Positions 26,216-35,548 of a stretch of DNA of 59,191 nt are shown here, piece after piece. The notes under the pieces were generated by a model, which was given only the letters and a program-made list of their open reading frames with translations, was not told the DNA's origin and did not search any database. The position numbers and the translations under genes were made by a program. The DNA is from Bacteroidota bacterium (GTDB lineage: Bacteria > Bacteroidota > Bacteroidia > AKYH767-A > OLB10). Numbering within the stretch: position 1 is the stretch's first letter; each line of letters begins with the position of its first letter. Where the stretch lies: contig JANXSD010000112.1 in assembly GCA_025352785.1 (NCBI GenBank), positions 1 through 59,191 on the forward strand, given 5' to 3'.

Positions 26216-28681
26216 ATGAGCGATTCAAATCAACAACAAATCAATAATCCTTATCCTAATCAAACCCAAGCCATTGGTGCTAACGAACCATTGAATCAAA
26301 TAAATTTGAAGCAGATATTCAACAAATTTTTTGTTCGACATTGGTATTTATATGTTTATACTTTAAGTTTAGCAATTATTACAGCTTATTTTTATAATTG
26401 GTATTCTACACCTGTATATTTTACAAGCTGTACGGTTTTGATTAAAGATGCATCGCAACATTATAATTCGAATGATTTATTATCGCAATTAAATTCTTTT
26501 AGCGCAGAAGGTGGCGTAGATAATGAAATCGGAATAATTCGATCACGACAATTAATTACAAAAGCATTAAGTGAACTTGAATATGGAAAATTATATTATA
26601 TCCAAGGAGACATAAAGACAAGTGAGATCTATAAAGATAATCCTATTCGATTAGATATTGATACACTTTATAATGGTGCTTATCGAACAAATTTAGAATT
26701 AGAAATTATTAATGATTACAAATACAAATTAACATATACATTAAGAAATCGCGAGTTCATTGGCTATTACCTGTTAGGTAAAAAAGTGAATACAGATATT
26801 GGAAAATTCGCTATTAATAAAACAATTGCTTTTGATAATGATCTTTTCAATCATCCAACATATAAGAATAGAACATTTTTAATATCATTAGCTGGATTAG
26901 AAAACATGACAGATGCCTATCAATCCATGTTGAAGGCAGATAAGGTAAGTTCGAATGCTACCTTATTACAATTATCGATACAAGGAACAGTACCTTCGAA
27001 AAATGAAGCATTCCTAAATAAACTTTGTGAATTATATATTCAAAAAGGCATTGAAATAAAAAATGAGTATGCAGTAAATACCTTAAAGTTTATTGATGAA
27101 CAATTGGGATTATTAACGAATGATATTGATGTTAATGAAAATAATGTAGAACAGTTTCGAGTAAAAAGAGGGATAACAGATATTAGTATCGAAGCCTCAT
27201 CTTACTTAGAAAGTGTTAAAAATTTCGACAACTCCATTTCAGAACTTCAAGTACAATTAAGTTTTCTCGATTACCTAGAGCGATATGTTTCAGGTGGTAA
27301 GGAATTATCAGGCAATATTTCTCCTGCTAGTATTTTAGTGGATGATCCGTTATTGAGAACGTTAATTATAAAATTAAATGATCTTGAGAATAAGAGAAAA
27401 TCCGCTTTATCAATTGTAAAATCTGATAATCCCATTTTAATCAGTCAGAATATTGAAATTCAAAATACCAAAAGTGCATTAATTGAAAATATAAAGAGTT
27501 TAAGAAATGGTTTAAAGGCATCTTTGAATGAAGCATTATCACAAAAAGGAAATGTACAAGGTAAGTTAAGGTTATTACCAGGTGCGCAACGTGAATTACA
27601 AACCATGTTAAGAGGTTCTAGCATTAAGGAAACACTATATTCTTACTTGCTTCAGAAACGTGCTGAGACTGCGATTCTTCTTGCATCCACTACTGCAGAC
27701 AACAGAGTAATAGATGCTGCAAGAACATTCCCACATCCATTAAAACCAGTAACGAGTTTAAGTTATTCTATCGCAATAATATTAGGATTAATTATTCCAG
27801 CCTTAATAATTTATTTTCGTGATTTACTCAACGATAGAGTTAATGATCGTTTTGATCTAGAACGTTTAACAAGCATTCCAATTTTAGGAATGATAGGATT
27901 AAGTGCTTCAAAATCGAACCTTGTTGTTACAGAGAAACCAAATTCGCATATCTCTGAAGCCTTTCGTTCTATTCGAACAAACATGCAATATTTCAATGCT
28001 AATAAAATACAAAATACGATCATGGTTACTTCTTCGATTTCATCGGAGGGGAAAAGTTTTTGTTCTATTAATCTTGCAGTAATGTTGGCAATGTCGGGAA
28101 GAAAAACCATTCTTGTAAGTTGTGATTTAAGAAAACCAAAAATCACATTAGGATTTGATTTTTCAAGTGAAGTCGGACTGAGTAATTACCTTATAGGTAT
28201 TGCTAATGAAAAAGAAATAATCCAGAACTCTGGGACGATACCAAATTTAGATATCATACTTTCCGGACCGAAGCCACCGAATCCATCTGAATTAATCATT
28301 TCGCAACGCATGGATGATCTGTTCGAGAATTTGAAAAAAAATTACGACAATATTATATTAGACACTCCTCCTATTGGATTGATAACTGATGCTATGGTAT
28401 TATCAAAATACTCTGACATTAACATCTATGTCGTTCGTCAGGGTGTAACTAGAAAACACCAATTGAACTTTATTAATAAATTATATTTAGAAGGCAAAAT
28501 TAAAAATGTTTGTATCATACTAAATGCTATTAAAGCAGCGAATCGTAGTTATGGATATGGCTATGAATACTCGTATGGATATGGTTATGGGTACGGCTAT
28601 GGCTACTATGAAGAAGATGAAAAAGTAAAATCTAAAAGCATTTTAAGTAGTCTTTTCAAAAGTAAAAAGAAAAGTTCATGA
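26216..28681 (+). CDS. wzc: Polysaccharide co-polymerase / tyrosine autokinase (Wzc family)
   Basis: An 821-residue inner-membrane protein that controls chain length and export. TM1 lies near residues 40-62 within a Wzz domain, the periplasmic part is a long coiled coil ending in a GNVR-like segment, and TM2 lies near 515-538 (SYSIAIILGLIIPALIIYF). The cytosolic BY-kinase has Walker A SSISSEGKSFCSINLA, Walker A' ILVSCDLRKPKI and Walker B NIILDTPPIGLITDAMVL. The C-terminal tail contains eleven tyrosines in a nearly strict Tyr-x alternation (about residues 779-798), the autophosphorylation cluster. Export is expected to depend on cycles of tail phosphorylation, and the phosphatase partner (Wzb) is not in the window. 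Confidence 0.95.
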   Translation: MSDSNQQQINNPYPNQTQAIGANEPLNQINLKQIFNKFFVRHWYLYVYTLSLAIITAYFYNWYSTPVYFTSCTVLIKDASQHYNSNDLLSQLNSFSAEGGVDNEIGIIRSRQLITKALSELEYGKLYYIQGDIKTSEIYKDNPIRLDIDTLYNGAYRTNLELEIINDYKYKLTYTLRNREFIGYYLLGKKVNTDIGKFAINKTIAFDNDLFNHPTYKNRTFLISLAGLENMTDAYQSMLKADKVSSNATLLQLSIQGTVPSKNEAFLNKLCELYIQKGIEIKNEYAVNTLKFIDEQLGLLTNDIDVNENNVEQFRVKRGITDISIEASSYLESVKNFDNSISELQVQLSFLDYLERYVSGGKELSGNISPASILVDDPLLRTLIIKLNDLENKRKSALSIVKSDNPILISQNIEIQNTKSALIENIKSLRNGLKASLNEALSQKGNVQGKLRLLPGAQRELQTMLRGSSIKETLYSYLLQKRAETAILLASTTADNRVIDAARTFPHPLKPVTSLSYSIAIILGLIIPALIIYFRDLLNDRVNDRFDLERLTSIPILGMIGLSASKSNLVVTEKPNSHISEAFRSIRTNMQYFNANKIQNTIMVTSSISSEGKSFCSINLAVMLAMSGRKTILVSCDLRKPKITLGFDFSSEVGLSNYLIGIANEKEIIQNSGTIPNLDIILSGPKPPNPSELIISQRMDDLFENLKKNYDNIILDTPPIGLITDAMVLSKYSDINIYVVRQGVTRKHQLNFINKLYLEGKIKNVCIILNAIKAANRSYGYGYEYSYGYGYGYGYGYYEEDEKVKSKSILSSLFKSKKKSS

Positions 28682-28710
28682 TCCATGAATAAGTATTCAA
28701 AAAGTATATT

Positions 28711-30102
28711 GTGATTAAGGGGATAATTGAAAACGTTAAGAATAAATTCAGAAAGAACTTCGACCATGAATCTAAGAAACTGATTAAAAACAGTTCGTGG
28801 GTATTCATAGCGAATGCGCTAGCTGTGGTACTTGCTTTTTTAAGATCTATTTTAATTGCACGAGGATTAGGTGCCACAACATTAGGAACTTATGCTGTTG
28901 TAATTGCGTTTGTAGTTACCATACAAGAGATCCTAAAACTGAATGTTGCATTAGGAATAATTCGCTTCGGCGCTCAATATATTTCAGAAAAACGTCCCGA
29001 CAAATTAGTTGCCTTATTAAAAGTGGGCATATCTGCAAGTCTGTTGAGCGCATTAGTTTCTGTAATTATTATTGCATCTTTAACAAGTTTAATTTATCCT
29101 TACTTCTTTAGTGTTCCAGGACTAGAAAAATTTATTATATTATATTCCGTAATAAATGGATTTTCGTTTCTTGATAATATTGGCAGAGGTGTATTGAAAA
29201 TATTCAATAAATTCAAATTAAACTCCATCATACAAATGATAATGGATGTTTTTGAATTTAGCATGATAGCCATTTGTATATTTAAGTATCCACATAATCT
29301 TGAATATTTCTTTTACACCGTAATAGCAACGCGATTTATTAATTCAATAATATGTAATTCATCAGTTATATTTGAGTTGAAAGGAGAATTAGGGAAATAT
29401 TTTAGTTCAAAAATAGCTATAATAAAAGGGGATTTGACAGAGATTAGACATTTTATCCTTGGAAGTTCTTTTAGCAATACGCTTAAAATATTCATGAATC
29501 AAGGAGACATTCTAATCTTGAATTCATTTGGTAATCCACACATGGTTGGAGTTTATACCGTAGCGAAAAAATTAGGATATTCCGTATTAGCAATGACTGA
29601 TCCATTGAGTATTTCCATTTATCCACAATTATCACATCTAGTTTCACAAACGAAATTTAAAGAAGCAAAGGTGATGATAAAGAAAATTACCGTCGCAACT
29701 TTTATCCCAATTGCGATTTTTCTGATAGGTGCATACTTCTTCAAAGACTTTATTATAGTACGCGTATATGGCAAAGACTTTGTTGATGCAAGTAATCCCT
29801 TTTTTATTCATCTAATTGGCGCAGTTCAATCGGCAATATTCTTTTGGTGTGTTCCACTAGTTCAAAGTTTGGGGCTAACAACAATGCGACTCAGAGTATA
29901 TACCATGGCTTTAATACTTGAAGCCATCATTGCCTTGTTTCTAGTGAAAATAATGGGACCAAGTGGTGTTGCAATTGCATTATTATCTGCGAACGTCCTC
30001 ATCTCCATTTTATTTACTTGGTATTGTTTTCAACACATGAATTTTAAAATTAGTCATCAAGATATAGAAATTAAATCAAGGTATGAGTCTGGAAGTGTAT
30101 AA
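28711..30102 (+). CDS. wzx: Oligosaccharide flippase (Wzx, MOP superfamily)
   Basis: This 463-residue polytopic protein has about 12 hydrophobic helices. The opening SSWVFIANALAVVLAFLRSILIARGLGATTLGTYAVV is the polysacc_synt signature, and IGRGVLKIFNKF and YTVAKKLGYSVLAMTDPLSISIYPQLS also fit. It moves undecaprenyl-linked repeat units across the inner membrane. It starts at GTG 28711; the nearby ATG at 28685 is in another frame and stops after nine codons. Confidence 0.9.
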   Translation: MIKGIIENVKNKFRKNFDHESKKLIKNSSWVFIANALAVVLAFLRSILIARGLGATTLGTYAVVIAFVVTIQEILKLNVALGIIRFGAQYISEKRPDKLVALLKVGISASLLSALVSVIIIASLTSLIYPYFFSVPGLEKFIILYSVINGFSFLDNIGRGVLKIFNKFKLNSIIQMIMDVFEFSMIAICIFKYPHNLEYFFYTVIATRFINSIICNSSVIFELKGELGKYFSSKIAIIKGDLTEIRHFILGSSFSNTLKIFMNQGDILILNSFGNPHMVGVYTVAKKLGYSVLAMTDPLSISIYPQLSHLVSQTKFKEAKVMIKKITVATFIPIAIFLIGAYFFKDFIIVRVYGKDFVDASNPFFIHLIGAVQSAIFFWCVPLVQSLGLTTMRLRVYTMALILEAIIALFLVKIMGPSGVAIALLSANVLISILFTWYCFQHMNFKISHQDIEIKSRYESGSV

Positions 30103-30125
30103 CTCGAGCATTAAATTAAAGAACT

Positions 30126-30860
30126 ATGAAATTATCTGACGTATGGAAATTGATTTTATGGGAAGGAATAAATCAATCACTGCTAAAACTTAAGCGTAAT
30201 AAAATTTATGAATTTCCATTGGATTTTCATGGTATAAATATTGGCTGTGGCCTTCACAATCCTCCAAAATGGAAAGGAATTGATGGTGGCGCTACCCATT
30301 ATATTGCTAAAAAATTACCAGGGCCAATTTTCAAGCTATTTTATAAAGGGTTCAACATGCATAAAAATTATACGTTACAAGAATATAAGGATAAAGTTAA
30401 AAACTTAGATTTGGTTCATCACGATTTACGTTATGGATTACCATATAAATCGAACACAATTCCAAATGTTTATTCCTCTCATTTTTTTGAACACTTATTC
30501 AGAAAAGAATCACTAGCATTATTGCTCGAATGCTTTCGGGTAATGAAAAAAGATGGATGTATAAGAATTTGTGTTCCATCTTTAGTACAAGAAGTAGACA
30601 AAATAAAATCAGCAATTGACGCTTATGACAATGGAGATATTATTCCTGTACAAAAATATGTTACATGGAATATAGTAGGTTATAGCTCTTATTACTCCAA
30701 TCATCATTGGATGTATAATTCACAAGAACTTGCAACAATTTTAAAAGAAGCTGGATTCGAAGATATTATTGAATGTAGTTTTCATCAAGGATCAATGATA
30801 GATGTTGATGTTTTAGATAATAGAAATGGAATCTATTATGAAGCATTTAAAAGAAATTGA
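30126..30860 (+). CDS. Class I SAM-dependent methyltransferase
   Basis: This 244-residue protein has an SAM motif I near residue 39 (INIGCGLHNPPKWKGID), an acidic loop (LVHHDLRYGLPY), and the post-motif HFFEHLFRKESLALLLECFRVMKKDGCIRICVPS typical of Methyltransf_11-like enzymes. In a polysaccharide operon it most likely methylates a sugar hydroxyl or carboxyl, or a lipid-linked intermediate; the acceptor cannot be inferred. It lies 23 bp after wzx and 7 bp before a glycosyltransferase. Confidence 0.85.
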   Translation: MKLSDVWKLILWEGINQSLLKLKRNKIYEFPLDFHGINIGCGLHNPPKWKGIDGGATHYIAKKLPGPIFKLFYKGFNMHKNYTLQEYKDKVKNLDLVHHDLRYGLPYKSNTIPNVYSSHFFEHLFRKESLALLLECFRVMKKDGCIRICVPSLVQEVDKIKSAIDAYDNGDIIPVQKYVTWNIVGYSSYYSNHHWMYNSQELATILKEAGFEDIIECSFHQGSMIDVDVLDNRNGIYYEAFKRN

Positions 30861-30867
30861 AATTATT

Positions 30868-32058
30868 ATGGAAAGTACGCCTATCGTTATTTATCTTTCA
30901 CCTTACGACATACTACGACCTCGCACAAACCAGGTAAGCGATGTACGATTCAGCGAAGGATTTTCTCAGAATGGCTGTGAAGTACATTTTATAACACCAT
31001 TTGTTTATAGATCTGACAATATTACCAAAGAAAAAGTACAAGAAGTTTATGGATTAGAATCACCGATTCAAATTCATTATTTGGCAACATATTTTAAAAA
31101 AGATATTTCAGGAAAATTCAGCTCTTATCTATTAGCTTTTCTCACAACACTTAAAGTTTTTAGAATACTAAAAAGATTGCCGCATAATAGGAGCATTTAT
31201 CTAATTTCACGAAGTGCATACTTATTACAAGCCTTATTATCCATCAGAAAGATTTTTTCATCAAAATTTAAAAGTAGTTCGTTGATATTTTGGGCGCATG
31301 ATTTTAAACATAAATCCGCCTTCTTAAAAGTGTATAAAGAATGTGACTACTTACTAGCAACGAATAGTTCTATTATCGATGATCTATGTAAATTAAATGT
31401 AAAGTCAATTGAAAAAACACACGTTACATTAAATCCTATAACAAAAGCACAATCAGAATTTAATATCTCAAAAGAAGATGCACGTAAAATAGTTGGAATA
31501 GACAAAATCAATGAACCACTACTTGTTTATACTGGAAAAGTTGCAATCGACTATAACGAAGAACTGGAATATATCTTGAAAGCAGTAGCTATAAATCCTC
31601 AAATCAAATTTCTATGCACGGGAGGTAAACCAGAAGCAATTTACTATTGGAAAAACTGGTGCAATGAAAGAAATATAAACAACGTTATTTTTACTGGATA
31701 TATAAATGACTATAGTAAAATAAAATATTATCAATATTCAGCTGACATCTTAATATCCTATTATACCAAACAAGGTCATGATGTTAAATATAATTTGCCT
31801 AACAAAATTTGTGAATATATGTTGAGTGGGAATATTATACTAACCCCTAATTACCCTGCAACAAGGGATTTACTTACGGACAATAATTGTTGCTTTACTA
31901 TTCCAGAAAATGAAGTGGAATTATCCAACAGCATAAATTTTATTCTTGAAAATAAAGAATTCATGTGTGCAAAAGCAGCTAATGCAAAGCACTTGGTTTC
32001 AGAAATTACGTTTAATAAAAGAGGGAAATTAATATTGGATTTTCTTCAAAAATCATAA
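30868..32058 (+). CDS. Glycosyltransferase family 4 protein
   Basis: A GT-B glycosyltransferase of 396 residues. The acceptor half opens with VIYLSPYDILRPRTNQVSDVRF. The donor half has LLVYTGKVAIDYNEELEYIL, FTGYINDYSKIKYYQYSADILISYY and a degenerate EX7E region (NKICEYMLSGNIILTPNYPATRDLL), which lacks the usual second Glu at the expected place. The sugar donor is unknown. The ATG at 30868 is chosen because the longer frame would overlap the preceding methyltransferase. The stop overlaps the next start by one base. Confidence 0.85.
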   Translation: MESTPIVIYLSPYDILRPRTNQVSDVRFSEGFSQNGCEVHFITPFVYRSDNITKEKVQEVYGLESPIQIHYLATYFKKDISGKFSSYLLAFLTTLKVFRILKRLPHNRSIYLISRSAYLLQALLSIRKIFSSKFKSSSLIFWAHDFKHKSAFLKVYKECDYLLATNSSIIDDLCKLNVKSIEKTHVTLNPITKAQSEFNISKEDARKIVGIDKINEPLLVYTGKVAIDYNEELEYILKAVAINPQIKFLCTGGKPEAIYYWKNWCNERNINNVIFTGYINDYSKIKYYQYSADILISYYTKQGHDVKYNLPNKICEYMLSGNIILTPNYPATRDLLTDNNCCFTIPENEVELSNSINFILENKEFMCAKAANAKHLVSEITFNKRGKLILDFLQKS

Positions 32059-33053
32059 TGGATAACGTAAAACTTAAATATTATTTACAGCATGGCTATC
32101 TTAGTAAAAAAAGTGGCGTAGTGGCAATTTTATTACCTAAATTAATTAATACCATTGCCGCGAAAAAAACATTTGGCTCATTACAGACAACCACTAATAC
32201 ACTATATTCCAATCAAAATTTTTCTATAGACAACTATACTGGAAAAAATACTATTGTAGAAAACATCAAGTTAATATTAAACCAATATAATTTAGATTCC
32301 TTATATGCTGCAATTGTTCATGGCAGCATATCTACCAATGAAATTGTAAATTATAGTGATTTTGATGGAATTATTATTATCGACGAGCTAAACATTAAAT
32401 CTGTCCATGAATTAAAACTACTGCGGCAACTTATTATCCGAACAGAAATGGATATGTTGAAAGTGGATGCATTACAACATCACGGTTGGCAAATTATTTT
32501 AAAAAGTGAAATGATGAATTATAATGATTCAAATTTACCACTACTTTTAATGCAAAAAGGAAAGTCACTCTTCAATGCAACTACCACATTACATTTTAAC
32601 ATAAACCTAAATAATCAAAATTATAAAATTGGATTTTACAATATAAAAAAAAGTATTGTTAAGAAAATAGCTTCAGGTGAATATAATAATAATTTTTACT
32701 CTTTCAAAAATTTTATTTCTGAGCTACTCCTAATTCCTGCATTATACTATCAAGCTTTAAATGATGAACCCATATTTAAAAAAGATAGTTTTGTATGGAT
32801 AGAAAACAATCTAGAAAATAAATACAATTCAATATTTGTAGATTTGTCGCTGTTAAGAGCAACTTGGACACAAGTTGAAGTTGTTGAATCAAATGAACGT
32901 TTAGCAAATAAATTGAAATTAATACAGATAGTATCGACACTATTTAGAACGAAGTTGCCATCGAGATATAAAGAATGGTTTACTCCAATAAGGAAAGAAA
33001 TGTTGCTCAACACATTGGATGAAATAACAAATAAAATAGATTTAAAAAATTAG
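32058..33053 (+). CDS. Divergent nucleotidyltransferase-fold protein (first of a pair)
   Basis: This 331-residue protein is not assignable to a named family by eye. Residues 84-108 read AAIVHGSISTNEIVNYSDFDGIII, matching the pol-beta superfamily pattern hG-S-x(9)-S-D-x-D with Asp101 and Asp103 as likely metal ligands. The remainder is helical (residues ~170-331), without a signal peptide or membrane segment. Adenylyl-, uridylyl- or cytidylyl-transfer to a sugar, lipid or protein is possible. It overlaps both neighbours by one base, so it is part of a coupled set with the propeller protein at 33053 and the second nucleotidyltransferase-fold protein at 34561. I am fairly confident of the fold and have no evidence for the substrate. 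Confidence 0.6.
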   Translation: MDNVKLKYYLQHGYLSKKSGVVAILLPKLINTIAAKKTFGSLQTTTNTLYSNQNFSIDNYTGKNTIVENIKLILNQYNLDSLYAAIVHGSISTNEIVNYSDFDGIIIIDELNIKSVHELKLLRQLIIRTEMDMLKVDALQHHGWQIILKSEMMNYNDSNLPLLLMQKGKSLFNATTTLHFNINLNNQNYKIGFYNIKKSIVKKIASGEYNNNFYSFKNFISELLLIPALYYQALNDEPIFKKDSFVWIENNLENKYNSIFVDLSLLRATWTQVEVVESNERLANKLKLIQIVSTLFRTKLPSRYKEWFTPIRKEMLLNTLDEITNKIDLKN

Positions 33054-34561
33054 TGGAAAAATTTAAAATAGGTATACTTGTTTCGTCGGATAAAGTTCCT
33101 GCCTATATAAATAGGTCTATTGCTATATTGCAGAATTTTAAAGAAATACAATTATCTGCCTTAAAAATCAACTTGCCAAAAGAAACGAAAACTATAAGTG
33201 ACAGAATTTCTAATTATATTTTCAGATCACCATTATTGCTAAAGCCAGAAAATATCAAATTAAAATTTAATCCTATTGAAGATTTTGAATTAGCCAAATT
33301 TGATTTCATATTTTCATTTATCAATAAAAATTCATCTATTGATGAAAATAATACAAACATATTTTATATACAAAATTTCTCAAACTTAACAAATATATTT
33401 TCAAATTTCATTGCTTCAAAAATATATAACAATGAATCAAATATAGTTATATCAATTTATAACTCGCATGGCCAAGCGGTGCTTTCTCATCGTCTTAAAA
33501 CTTGCCTTCAGAGTTATACGAAGACTTATCAATCAATATTAAGTGATCTGCCATTTTTAATCAGTGATTTTCTAAAAAGATACGATACAATTTCACATAA
33601 AGCATATTCGGATGAGCATTCAGTTCAAAGTGATAGTCGAATTCCTTTACTTAAAACTTATTTAAACCAAATTAAAAATTTATTACTTCTTCGATATGAA
33701 AATCTATTTGGATTAACAATTTGGAATGTAGGCAAAATAAATATGTCGCTTTCAGAATTTGCATTTAACGATAATTCTGTTCCGCACATTGATTGGTTAG
33801 AATCTATTAAAGGATCAAATTTTCATGCCGATCCTTTTGGCACTATTGATAAGGAAGAAGAGTTTATCCTATATGAATACTATGATTCGAAAAAGAAAAA
33901 GGGCATTATCAAAATTAAATCATCCATCAATGATAAATCGGATCAAATTATTTTAGAAAAACCTTATCATTTAAGTTACCCATTTTTATTTCAATTTGAA
34001 GGTGAGTGCTATTGTTTACCAGAACAATGTCAATCGAACCAATTAGATCTTTACAAACTTGATAAATCTTCAAGGAGTTTGAAATTTTGTAAAACAATCA
34101 TTAAAGATGTAGCCGCAGTTGATCCAACAATGCTATTTTATCAAGATAAATGGTGGCTTTTTTGTACTGATTCAAATAACAAAGGCGCCGATTTAAGATT
34201 AAATATATATTATGCAGATAATCCAATAAACGATTGGTTTTCTCATTCACTAAACCCAATAAAAACAGACATTAGTTCTGCACGACCCGCGGGAACACCC
34301 TTTTATCATGAAGGAAAATTAATTCGACCGTCCCAAGACAGTAGTAAAAGTTATGGTGGTCGTATCATCCTAAATGAAATCATTCAACTATCGACCAACG
34401 AATTTCAAGAAATTGAATTAAAACAGTTAAATCCAGATATATTTGAAGGACAATACCCTGATGGAATTCATACAATTTCCTCATTCGGTAATTGTACATT
34501 AATTGATGGCAAACGAATTGAATACAAATTCAAACATTTTCTAAAAAGATTATTAAGATAA
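33053..34561 (+). CDS. Formyltransferase-like / GINT1_N-type beta-propeller protein
   Basis: This 502-residue protein starts at a GTG overlapping the previous stop. The N-terminal ~200 residues (KIGILVSSDKVPAYINRSI...) resemble the degenerate formyltransferase-like domain found before this module in bacterial homologues. From about residue 255 (SNFHADPFGTIDKEEEFILYEYYD) there is a five-bladed-propeller-like domain with HLSYPFLFQFEGECYCLPE, VAAVDPTMLFYQDKWWLFCTDSN and ARPAGTPFYHEGKLIRPSQDSS. I recognise these as the domain at the N-terminus of plant glucosamine inositolphosphorylceramide transferase (GINT1), which resembles GH43/GH68-type propellers. The activity of bacterial members is unknown to me; sugar binding or transfer is plausible. 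It lies between two nucleotidyltransferase-fold genes. Confidence 0.6.
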   Translation: MEKFKIGILVSSDKVPAYINRSIAILQNFKEIQLSALKINLPKETKTISDRISNYIFRSPLLLKPENIKLKFNPIEDFELAKFDFIFSFINKNSSIDENNTNIFYIQNFSNLTNIFSNFIASKIYNNESNIVISIYNSHGQAVLSHRLKTCLQSYTKTYQSILSDLPFLISDFLKRYDTISHKAYSDEHSVQSDSRIPLLKTYLNQIKNLLLLRYENLFGLTIWNVGKINMSLSEFAFNDNSVPHIDWLESIKGSNFHADPFGTIDKEEEFILYEYYDSKKKKGIIKIKSSINDKSDQIILEKPYHLSYPFLFQFEGECYCLPEQCQSNQLDLYKLDKSSRSLKFCKTIIKDVAAVDPTMLFYQDKWWLFCTDSNNKGADLRLNIYYADNPINDWFSHSLNPIKTDISSARPAGTPFYHEGKLIRPSQDSSKSYGGRIILNEIIQLSTNEFQEIELKQLNPDIFEGQYPDGIHTISSFGNCTLIDGKRIEYKFKHFLKRLLR

Positions 34562-35547
34562 TGTCGTTCATGAAATTTATTAATCGACCAGAATTTAAAA
34601 TGCGATCATCGTATGATGAAGCAATTAATATAATCTCAAGCAATCTTATTAAAATCGAAGGTGTCAAAGCAATTTACCAGTTTGGGAATATTACAACTCC
34701 AGGAATATCTGATATTGACTTAATGGTTGTAGTGAAAAATACTGTTAAAATAGAACACAGTGGCTTTGAAAATTATCCATCGAAATTAAAATATCTATTT
34801 ACACATGGAATAATGGCATTAAGTGAGGGCCATTTTGCACAAAATAATTATTATAATATTTGGAGTGATCACCATTTGGTTATTGGAGTAGATCAAACTT
34901 CAAAAGACATTTTAGAAAGATCAAGTGAGGATGAAATATTATTGAAAAAGCAAATTGCATTAGAATTTATTCTAATGAATTATATTGATATTAAAGTACA
35001 ATTGGAATATGGCGTTATTAAATTACGATCGCTATTACAACATATCAAAGGTGTTAAATACGATTTGGCGTTCTTAAATATCACCAATATTCCTTTAAAC
35101 ACCTTGTTAGAGGAATTAAACTATTGGATAAGAAATTGGTTTAACGAAACACCCAATGATAAAACATTATCAGATTTTGTTTCTAGATTTGATAAAGCAT
35201 ATCAGCTATTTGTTGAAGAGATCTTTTCAAAAGAAATATTATATCTACCAACAGCTCAATCCGTAAATATCTCAAAAAAAATAATACTTAAAAATTCAAC
35301 AAGCATCGGATTTACTAGGAAGGGATTTCTTTTGCCAGCGACACTTGAGCCATTAGCAGGAAAAAAATTTATTAATCTGCAAAACAAATTGAACTGCTTC
35401 CAATTTTATGTACCCTTTACAAATATCTGTAAGGAACAGATACTTGTGAAACGATTTGAATTTTTGAGTGAAATGAAAAGATATAACGATAATTATTTAC
35501 CTAATTTTAGCACCTTAACTTCAAGCATCACTGCAAAAATTATATAG
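34561..35547 (+). CDS. Divergent nucleotidyltransferase-fold protein (second of a pair)
   Basis: This 328-residue protein has residues 36-57 KAIYQFGNITTPGISDIDLMVV, the pol-beta nucleotidyltransferase pattern with Asp51 and Asp53. The usual Gly-Ser turn is Gly-Asn here (Gly42, Asn43), so activity is uncertain. The rest is mostly helical, with no signal peptide. It shows little obvious similarity to the nucleotidyltransferase-fold protein at 32058 outside the motif. It overlaps the upstream propeller gene by one base and lies one base before the methyltransferase at 35549. The role is unknown; linkage suggests a dedicated modification step on the polysaccharide or its lipid carrier. Confidence 0.6.
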   Translation: MSFMKFINRPEFKMRSSYDEAINIISSNLIKIEGVKAIYQFGNITTPGISDIDLMVVVKNTVKIEHSGFENYPSKLKYLFTHGIMALSEGHFAQNNYYNIWSDHHLVIGVDQTSKDILERSSEDEILLKKQIALEFILMNYIDIKVQLEYGVIKLRSLLQHIKGVKYDLAFLNITNIPLNTLLEELNYWIRNWFNETPNDKTLSDFVSRFDKAYQLFVEEIFSKEILYLPTAQSVNISKKIILKNSTSIGFTRKGFLLPATLEPLAGKKFINLQNKLNCFQFYVPFTNICKEQILVKRFEFLSEMKRYNDNYLPNFSTLTSSITAKII

Positions 35548-35548
35548 T

